From positions 1-64,000 of the forward strand of contig JAFTEM010000021.1 of assembly GCA_017453665.1 (NCBI GenBank): a DNA stretch of 64,000 nt. Reading direction: 5' to 3'. Of this stretch, positions 56,605 to 64,000 are shown in pieces (within the stretch, counting starts at the first letter, position 1; every line of letters begins with the position of its first letter). The translations under genes were made by a program, and so were the position numbers. The DNA comes from a bacterium (GTDB lineage: Bacteria > Patescibacteria > JAEDAM01 > Absconditabacterales > Absconditicoccaceae). The notes under the pieces were generated by a model, which was not told where the DNA came from, made no database searches, and worked only from the letters and a program-made list of their open reading frames with translations.

Positions 56605-57678
56605 CTATAAAGAATCCAAGATATCTTGGATTTTTTTGTTATCAGCAAATTTTTCACGAAGTTTTGTTATCATAGCATCAGACAACACAAATAATGTATA
56701 TCTCTTTAATGTTGATGTTCAGCTTTTTATTGTTAGTTTATGTAATCATGCTTGATTACCAACAACTCTGATATCTCTTCCTGTTCAAAGATAAGCAATT
56801 TTATTAGCAGAGGTATCTAATCATGTTGTTGTTTCGATACTTAAATCGTCTTTTAAGAACGCTCCTTCTGTTAGTGAAGTCTTTGGTAAAATAGAGAGGT
56901 TTGTACTTACACCTTGTTTAAGAACTGTTGTTCCTAAAGAATAATTAAGTTCGCTTGCTGATAAATAACTATCTGATATTGTTGAAACCGTCTCATCTTT
57001 ATGTTCTGCTAAAAAGATTGCTCCATTTGTCTCTAGAAAAAGAATTGGATCTAGCGTATTTGATTTAATTTGAGACCAACACCTTCATTCGTTTACTATT
57101 TCTGTAATCGTTCATTCACATCAACTTGGAAAATAAGGATGTTTTCCTTCTGTAGTATCAATCTGAAAATGTACGTGTACTCAAGTTGTATTTCAGGAAT
57201 TTCCCATTTTAGCAATCAACGCTCATTCTTTTACTGTGTCTCAAACTTTTACTAATACTTCATCAAGATGAGCATAAATACTCCATAAAGAAGCATTTCA
57301 AACAGTATGTTTTATAATAACAACATTTCACCACTCTCCCCTTTCTCAAGCTTCTATAATTTCTCAATCTCACATCGAATAAATTGGTGTTCAAAGTTCA
57401 CTTGCGATATCAACTCCTTGATGTGATCAAAATCAGAAATCCCGTCAATCATAATAGGTACCTCACCACATTACGGTATAAATCTCACGATAAAGGGCTG
57501 AATTTTGATAACTTAAATAATCTGCATTTTCAATTTTAGGAAGTTCTATACTACACACTCCACCTGTTTCTCAACAAAAATTTCAAGAGACTTCTTGTAC
57601 AGGATAGGTCCATGCATAACTTGTTCATAAAAAACAAGAAGCTAGTGTTAAACAAGAAAATAATAATGGTTTTTTCAT
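56605..57678 (-). CDS. Secreted M23-family metallopeptidase
   Basis: 357 residues with a signal peptide (about 1-22). The M23 (LytM) domain covers about residues 70-190. The zinc ligands lie in SHQGVDIASE, where HxxxD provides His and Asp, and in GVHVHFQID, where HxH provides a third ligand. A C-terminal beta-rich domain of about 150 residues follows. M23 enzymes cut peptidoglycan crosslinks. The last codons overlap a terminator on the other strand. Confidence 0.9.
56612..56639 (+). terminator. Intrinsic terminator inside the M23 coding region
   Basis: The perfect palindrome AATCCAAGAT / ATCTTGGATT followed by T7 lies 26 bp after the pilin stop. The same bases encode the last residues of the convergent M23 gene (KKIQDILDSL). 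Confidence 0.75.
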
Positions 57679-57749
57679 TTATTTTTTAAACAAAAGATTA
57701 AAAAATCGGATTCAGTATAGTTTTTTTACCGGAAAATGGAAATGGAATT

Positions 57750-58388
57750 TTATTCCGAGAAATATTCTATTTGTTTATCGATAAGTTCCTTGATAAAAAT
57801 ATCATAGAATGCAATATTTACAGCAATTTTTTGTTGTATTGATGCATCATAACGCTCTTCTACAATTTTTGTAGCATATTTAGAAAAAAGATATTGCACT
57901 GTTGAAACTTGTTCATATGTATATTTAAGTACTATATCTTTCGTTATTTCTTTTTTCAAAAATGGAGCGTGTTTTAAAGCTTCTTTCGTACATTCTGTAT
58001 ACGCTTGAATCAATCATCATACCCCGAGTAAGGTCCCTCAGAAATACCTTGTCACAACAGCCAAGACATTGAATATCTCTCATCATGTAAGAACAGAAAG
58101 TATTGGCTTTCATGCTGTATTGCTTGGTTCTCCATCATCATTAGCTCTTTCTTGATGAGATGAAATAATTCGATTTCAGAATAAATCTTTATTAGCATCA
58201 ACATCTAATCTTCGAGCATAGCAATTATGTGTCGCATCGAAATATTTTTTTCTTATCATTGTTAATTCGTTTTCTATTTCATCTTTTGAATGGATTGGAA
58301 TCAATGTAGCAAAAAATCTTGAACCTTTTATTTTAGGAATTTCATATTGAAATGGTTTTTCTATTGTTGTATATTCTAATTTTTCCAT
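57750..58388 (-). CDS. YigZ/IMPACT family protein
   Basis: 212 residues. The N-terminal UPF0029 domain shows family landmarks HNCYARRLDVDANK, SSHQERANDDGEPSNTAGKP and VLAVVTRYFGGTLLGVGGL. A C-terminal DUF1949-like part ends in KQIEYFSE. The family is linked to translation regulation, but the biochemical role is unclear. It starts 28 bp after the korB stop on the same strand, so it may belong to the same transcript. Confidence 0.92.
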
Positions 58389-58415
58389 TATGTATGCTCG
58401 AATTTTGAAAAATAA

Positions 58416-59018
58416 TTATCGCCTTTTTCGACTTGGACAACTTTGTACAACATTAATATGAGAGAATCCTTCATATTGAAGTGCTTCTTTTATTGTTTCT
58501 TTTAACTCCTGAAAATTTGATCATTGTTGTGTTTTTACAAATCAGCAACCAATACTTTCAAGAAGTGCTATTGGATTTATAGGAGAAAGTGTATTTCCAT
58601 CTGGTGTAGATTTTGTTTTCACTCAAAGCGGAGTTGTTGCTGATGCTTGTCCTGTTGTAAGTGCATAGTTTTCGTTATCACATGTAATATGGAGGATTTG
58701 GACATTTCTTCTTGCTGCATGAATGAGATGTCACATTCCTATTCAATAGGTATCACCATCTCATGAAAGAGAAATAACTGTCAATTTTGGATTTGCGAGT
58801 TTTACTCCGATAGCGAATGGAATACCTCTTCAATGAAGTGTCTCTGCACCATATCATTCCATATATTGGCTCATTTTACTATTACATCAGATTCAAGTTA
58901 CCATTACAGTATCTTTTGGAGCTATTTGAAGTTCTTGAAGAGCTTGCTTAAGTGCTAGATGAATGAGATAATTTCAACATCAAGGGCACCACTGTATTTT
59001 ATTTAGATTATGTCTCAT
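58416..59018 (-). CDS. korB: 2-oxoacid:ferredoxin oxidoreductase, beta subunit
   Basis: 200 residues. The subunit binds thiamine pyrophosphate. It shows IQWCPGCGNYLIH with the CxxC of the family, GIGCNSKMSQYM, then TLHGRGIPFAIG, and VISLSGDGDTYGIGMGHLIH, which is the GDG-x-N-like TPP motif. It transfers electrons from 2-oxoacids to ferredoxin with CoA. The short length lacks a long C-terminal extension. It starts 18 bp after korA, so the two are one operon. Confidence 0.92.
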
Positions 59019-59036
59019 GGAATCTAAGAAATTAAG

Positions 59037-60683
59037 TTAAATAAGGTCTTCTTGGAAAATAGGATAAAGATTATATTTTCTTTTGTTTGTTATTTTAGAG
59101 TTTCGGTCTTGATAGAGTTTACATTCTTTTCTGACTAAATCTTCTAATATTCAAGTATAATTCATTTCTACAAAAATTAATTGTTGGATTGTTTGCTTAT
59201 TCTCCTCTAAAAACTTTTTTAATCTTTTATCAAATGGATAGAATGACTTGATTATAATAAGTCATAACTCCTCTTTTCATTTTAGATATTCTTGTATTGG
59301 ATAACGATTAATTCCCATCGTCACATAGAAATTTTTAGCGTTAGGATTTATAATTTCGTATCCATAGAAGGATTCATTAAACTCTTTTTCAACAAAAGTT
59401 TCTAGTTTTCTCATCCTCTTTTCTACCATTGCTTTTTTCATTGAAGGTTCTTCGTTTGTGAATCAATACTCGTCGTGTTCATAAGAACTTGCAATGAATG
59501 TAGTATTTTCTTCTCAAGGAATGGCATATGGAGAGATTCAATTTTCGGTAATTTCATATCTTTTATAAGTGTCTTTTTCTTCAGCTTGTGTTTTTTCTCC
59601 TCTTTTTGGTGGTTCAGGAATTAATGTTTTTGGATCAATACTTAAATAACTTTCCGAAAATTGTTTATCAACAAGCATAATAACGGGATGTTGATAGGTA
59701 TCAGACCAATTTAATGCCTTTCAAACAAAATTATATACTTCTTGGAACGTTGATGGAGCAAAAACAATTGGTTCAGTTTCTCAAAAACTTGCATTTAGTG
59801 CATAATTAAGATCTGATTGTCCAGTAAAAGTTGGGGTTCATGTACTTGGACCATCTCTTTGAGAAAGGATATAGACTCCTCATATTTCTGCTTGATTTGA
59901 AAAAGCTATTGATTCTGTCATTAAAGCAAATCATCCACCACTTGTTCAACACATTGCCCTCTTTCATGCATATTTTGCTCAAAGCATTGCCATACTTACG
60001 GCTATTTCGTCTTCTCCTTGATAGAAGATTACATTTTTATCCTTTACAATCTCGTCTATAATTGATGAAGCTGGCGTCATTGGATATGCAGCATAGAATT
60101 CTAAGCCACTTGCTATTGCTCATTGTGCGATTAATTCATTTCCATATTTTATCAATTTCTTTTCTCCTATCGGTGTATCAAAATTAATAATTTTACAAGC
60201 ACTTCATCCACATTGAAGAACATATTCATATCAATGTTCTAAATCTTCATAATTTTGTTGCATCTTCTCTTCTGTAAGATTTTTTTGTGCAAATTGTTTT
60301 TTTAACACTTCTTTTCCTTCTTCTAATGGAATTCCGAAGATTCTTATCGCTGATCCAAAAGCAAAGGTGTTTTTATACGTGCATTTTTCATCCTTAAACA
60401 TAAAGGTGTTTTGTAAGTCATAGAGTGAAGTATTTTTTTCGATTGCATAAGGATCATAAGCTAGAAAGTAGTCTATTTTTTTTGTAATAAAGATTTCTTC
60501 TTTATTTGAGATATACAGAAAAAAACAATTATTTTCTCCTTTAATAACAGATGCATATTCTTTATCAGCATAAACCGTATATCATTTATTTGCAAGGACC
60601 TCAGCTAAAAGAAGTCACGCTGTGTTTACTCAAGATCAAGCTGGTCATGAGAATCATATACTTACTTGCATAACTCTATTCAT
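59037..60683 (-). CDS. korA: 2-oxoacid:ferredoxin oxidoreductase, fused gamma-alpha subunit
   Basis: 548 residues. The N-terminal gamma domain (about 1-185, GFSGPAGSGVNTAGLLLAEVL and KEYASVIKGENN) is fused to the alpha domain. The latter shows AAYPMTPASSIID, YQGEDEIAVSMAMLGAKYAG, CGTSGGGFALMTESI and QRDGPSTGTPT. That is the KorA/PorA arrangement. Together with KorB it oxidises a 2-oxoacid such as pyruvate or 2-oxoglutarate; the substrate cannot be told. ATG 60683 is the first in the frame, with another Met at residue 5. Confidence 0.92.
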
Positions 60684-60811
60684 AATGTATAAATATGTAT
60701 TGTAGTGTATATCAAAAAGAGGGCGAAAAGAAAGTGGAATTTTTTGCTCTTTTTTTTCTTAGAGAAAACCATATTATGAAGCTCCAATTTTTATTATCAA
60801 TTTTGTTGTTT

Positions 60812-62011
60812 ATGCAGCCTGAGGATCTTCTTCTTTCATCATATAATTACAATCTTCCAGATAAGCAAATAGCCCAGGTGCCATCAGTTCCTGCCCATAA
60901 TGCAAAAATGCTTATTTGTACGCCTAATCAAAATAGAGGGTATGATTTTCAGCATAAAAGCTTTATTGAGTTGGCAGAACAATTAGATGATAAGTATCTT
61001 ATTTTCTTAAATAGAACTAAAGTTTTTAAAGCTAGAATACCTCTTCATTGAGTAAAAATTATCAGAAAAAGTTGAAAGGAATATATGATAACCGACTGAG
61101 AAATTTTTGTTTATCGTATTATTTCTGAAAAGAAGTTTGAGTGTCTTGTCTCTGATTCTAAAAATTTTAGACCTTGAAGTAGAATTTTTTTTGAAAATAA
61201 CATTATTCTTGAAAGTGAAGCATTTACTGAAAATTGAATTTTGTTTAGTATTAATTGTGAATCTATTTTTTCTTTTCTTGAGGCATTAGGAGAGATGCCA
61301 CTCCCTCCTTATATCAAATATGAAAAAGAAAAGGAGCAATGGTATCAAACTTTTTTTGCCGAAGAAATTGGGTCTGCCGCTGCACCTACAGCATCACTTC
61401 ATTTTACTCCATTGCTTGTAAAAAAATTACAAGAACAATGAGTGACATTACATTATCTTTGTTTGCATGTTGGACTTGGGACTTTCAAGCCTGTGTATGA
61501 AGAACATATAGAAAATCAAAAGCTTCATTTTGAACCAATGATTATTTCAAAATCGATTCGAGAAACTATTTATACTGCAAAAATAGAAACAAAGATTTTC
61601 TTACCTATTTGAACAACAATGATAAGATATCTTGAATCACTTCCTTATATTTGGAAATTCCTTAAAAAGAAAGCTTATCTTCCTGAAATTCCTTCACAGG
61701 TAGCTCAATGGCGAGATGAGTTATGCTCTAAGATACCAGAATCTCTTGTTGATGATTTTATTCCAGATCAAGAAATTCAATATAATGAACATCAAGATTT
61801 AATTATTCAAACAAGACTATTTATTAGACCTTGAATTCCTTTTTATTTAGTTGATGAACTTATTACCAATTTTCATCTTCCTAAATCTTCTCTTATGATG
61901 CTTATTTCTGCATTTATGTGAAGGAAAAATCTTCTTGAATGTTATCAAGAAGCTATAAATCATGATTATAAATTTTATAGTTTTTGAGACTGAATGTGGG
62001 TAAGAGGCTAG
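60812..62011 (+). CDS. queA: S-adenosylmethionine:tRNA ribosyltransferase-isomerase QueA
   Basis: 399 residues from ATG 60812. An in-frame ATG at 60776 would add MKLQFLLSILLF, but QueA normally begins within about ten residues of the block [14 protein letters not shown], so the inner start is preferred. Family signatures: [57 protein letters not shown], then [17 protein letters not shown]. It makes epoxyqueuosine at tRNA position 34. The stop overlaps that of the convergent radical SAM gene in CTAG. Confidence 0.93.
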
Positions 62012-63255
62012 ATTTCTTGCATAATATCTGTAAGGATAGCATTAAAGACATCCATTCAATTATCTGTTAGCACTAATCTATCTCAATCAAAAATAAGAAG
62101 GTTTTCTTCTTGGTAACGAAGGAGTTTCTCTTTATATTTTGGGACTAATATTTTTCCGTAATTTTTAATATTTTCTACTCCTCTATCTGTTCTTAAACCT
62201 AAGAAAAATGATTCTATAAGATAATCTTTTTCTCATAAATTTTGGGTTTCTTTCTCATCAAGGAACTTTCATCCTATATACTTTTCTAAATCTGTGGTAT
62301 TCTTAAATCTGACAGCTTTTTCGTCTTTGGTTATTCATAAATAGTCTTTTAATCCTTCTGTCATATCTTTTTGATTAAAGAATGATGCTGAATTAAGTCC
62401 TAGTCCTAAATAACTTTCCATTTCCCGATAGACTCTATTATGAATACTTGATTTTCCTGCTAATGCAAAATTAGAGATTTCATATCTTGAGTATCCTGCT
62501 TCTAAAAGAATTTCTTTTAATAATGAAAATTCTTCATAGATTTCATCATCTGTTCAAAAATAAGCTCATGAAATAAGTTTTTCTGGCTGTTTTTTCTTTC
62601 GAACTTGATGATCGAAAAGTTCCAGTGTATAAAGAGAAAAACTATCTGCAAATCAAGAATTTACAAAATCATGGAAGAATTCTAATGCAGGTTGTGTCCG
62701 AAGATATGGATTCCCTTTTTTACTTTTATTTCGTTTTCAGAATGCGATAAAATCGAAATTAAATACTGTTGTATCTTCTTTTAGTGGTCTTAATCCTCTC
62801 AAAAAATCTACTAAACCTATAAATGAAGATTTTCTTCATGCAAGGCTTAATACTTCGTTATCAAAGCTTTGAATTCAGAATGAGAATCTTATTCTAGGAT
62901 AACGTTTTCAAAATTGTTTCTGTAATCATTGAATTATTTCATAAATTTCTTCTTCTGGGTAGGGATTAAATTCAAAGCTTAACTCTCATAAATCTTCTAG
63001 ATTGAAGTGCTGTTCAACGTAGGAAATTAACTCTATTAGTTTTTCTTTCCCTAATAAATTTGGCGTTCCTCCTCCAAAATATAAGGTTTTTAGTGACGGC
63101 TTATTAAGGATATTTCAATAAAAATGTATCTCATCTTTTAATGCTTGCAAGTAAGTATCTACTTTTTCTTTTTTTTCTCCTATGGGGAAAGAGGTAAATG
63201 CACAATACTTACATTTAGACTGACAAAATGGGATATGAATATACAATGAAAGCAT
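62008..63255 (-). CDS. hemW: HemW-like radical SAM protein
   Basis: 415 residues. The radical SAM cluster motif is CQSKCKYCAF (CX3CX2C) near residue 11. YFGGGTPNLL, a G-Q-S-F block (FGIQSFDNEVLSLAGR) and the C-terminal HemN-like domain (LGLNSASFFN, FFLGLRTDRGV) follow. The family includes heme chaperones and coproporphyrinogen oxidase-like proteins. No heme synthesis gene is in the window, so HemW is more likely than HemN. It ends inside the stop of queA. Confidence 0.88.
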
Positions 63256-63275
63256 GGTATAGAGAGCTATTTAAA

Positions 63276-63677
63276 TTACTTTTTTGAATATTTAGCATTT
63301 CAGAAAGCTAAAATTCATAGGAATATTGGATTAATAAGGAGTAATCACAATGCGAAAAGCCATGATTGTCAGAATCTTTTTGAGACATCAAAGAATGAAA
63401 CAATCATAACAATTCCAAATAATGGAGGGAATATCATCGTTAATAATCGCCATCATGATCTCCCTGCTGTTTTAAGCCATAAATATACGTTGTATATAGG
63501 AATAATAGCCCCTCGTCAATGATAATGTGCTTTATTAAAAATTTTTCGTAAACATATAATCGTAAAAACAAAAATAAGTCATGAGAGAATACTTGAAGAT
63601 GTTGACCATGATGAAACATGTATTCCTATTGTCTGAAAATAAGTTCCATCAAATCAAAGGACCATCGATTCTGGCAT
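63276..63677 (-). CDS. Small polytopic membrane protein (DUF5684-like)
   Basis: 133 residues with about four membrane segments. Family-like features: GRGAIIPIYNVYLWLKTAGR, SGWRLLTMIFPPLFGIV, FGQSWLFALGLLLINPIFLG and a closing YSKK. These match the DUF5684 pattern. A TAG in the same frame shortly upstream fixes the start at 63677. It lies 20 bp upstream of the HemW-like gene on the same strand. Confidence 0.72.
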
Positions 63678-63818
63678 AATTTCAACAAAAGAAAATAAAA
63701 ATAACTATGTTTTATGACTATAGGAATTCTTAAATGAATATCAAATCTTAAATTAAAGCTGTTGTGAAAAAGGACGAAGAAAATATTGTTTTTCAGTATC
63801 AAAACAATAAACTCTAGC

Positions 63819-63847
63819 TTGCTTAAAAAGTGCATATTTTTTATACG
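63819..63847 (+). promoter_or_regulatory. Candidate promoter for the U32 peptidase gene
   Basis: TTGCTT and TATACG separated by 17 bp, 22 bp before the ATG at 63870. It is a visual match only. Confidence 0.35.
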
Positions 63848-63869
63848 ATAAATTTTTTCTTTAATTCCT

Positions 63870-64000
63870 ATGAAAAAGCCAAGTATTGTTGCTCCATGAG
63901 GGTCTTATCAAAAAGCGTTAACTGCTGCTAGATTCTGAGCTGAAGAAGTTTATATGTGAGTTCCTTTTACTTCTCTACGTATGAGACAAAATAAAATTCT
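63870..64000 (+). CDS. Peptidase U32 family protein (partial)
   Basis: Only the first 43 residues lie in the window. KPSIVAPGGSYQKALTAARF followed by GAEEVYMGVPFTSLRMRQNK matches the U32 opening, 'pELLAPaG-x-x-e-x-l-x-a-A-x-x-y-G-A-d-a-V-Y-l-G'. The family includes TrhP/YegQ-like proteins that act in tRNA hydroxylation rather than proteolysis. The remainder is off the end of the window. Confidence 0.82.

Noticed and set aside
60776..60811. QueA with an N-terminal membrane anchor (start at 60776)
   Set aside because: QueA is a soluble enzyme, and the inner ATG at 60812 gives the normal family start.

Overview
The window comes from a low-GC (about 30 % by eye) bacterium that reads UGA as glycine. 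Dozens of ORFs that look broken under the standard code become intact, full-length genes when TGA is read as Gly, and only TAA and TAG work as stops. Glycines that are invariant in their families fall on TGA codons: Walker A loops, the RLDxxTSG loop of a pseudouridine synthase, SGGSDS of TilS and the lipoprotein Leu-Ser-Gly-Cys box. TGG stays Trp. This is genetic code 25, known from Absconditabacteria (SR1) and Gracilibacteria in the Patescibacteria/CPR radiation. All gene boundaries below use that code. The gene content (pili, translation and tRNA-modification genes, few biosynthetic genes) fits a small host-associated CPR cell.

Layout. 1-3457 (-): a run with a secreted Kazal/META protein, a nucleotidyltransferase, a 731-residue orphan and an FKBP-like lipoprotein. 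3575-7086 (+): an RluD-type pseudouridine synthase, an anchored acidic protein and an ABC-F ATPase. 7094-10480 (-): a large secreted subtilisin with a domain inserted before the catalytic Ser, a poly-Ser linker and an SLH-like end. 10665-13178 (+): pheT. 13247-14356 (-): pilT. 14503-16631 (+): a LepA/EF4 homologue with no G domain, then an RsuA-type synthase. 16635-18425 (-): two unknown genes. 18657-20118 (+): two related Cys-rich membrane proteins, the second carrying what looks like a circularly permuted DsbA domain. 20432-22667 (+): proS and a lipoprotein. 22768-24096 (-): a helical protein and a CBS-domain protein. 24328-31304 (+): tRNA-Arg, an orphan FtsH-type extracytoplasmic domain, secG coupled to a peptide-binding protein, tilS, membrane proteins and DUF1653. 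31301-32044 (-): L,D-transpeptidase. 32250-38443 (+): a VirD4-like ATPase, a COG1855-type ATPase without its PIN domain, a divergent pyruvate kinase and an orphan. 38593-45649 (-): mnmA, a very large polytopic protein and a lipoprotein with a pseudopilin-like tail. 45876-50067: ndk, a BRO-N/Fic fusion (-), dut, map, xth and a small membrane protein. 50151-53485 (-): the CotH / DUF4956 / VTC module. 53890-56586: tRNA-Ser (-), yqeY and two paralogous VirB2-like pilins (+). 56605-60683 (-): an M23 peptidase, a YigZ-family protein and a 2-oxoacid:ferredoxin oxidoreductase (korB, korA). 60812-64000: queA (+), a HemW-like radical SAM protein (-), a small membrane protein (-) and the start of a U32 peptidase (+).

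How parts fit together. Pilin paralogues, PilT and the VirD4-like ATPase suggest surface pili and perhaps DNA or protein transfer. The subtilisin, Kazal protein, L,D-transpeptidase, M23 peptidase and DsbA-like protein form an envelope set. KorAB and pyruvate kinase are the visible central-carbon genes. Three genes (ndk and two orphans) use no TGA-Gly codon and look GC-richer than their neighbours, which suggests either later acquisition from a standard-code donor or strong codon selection.
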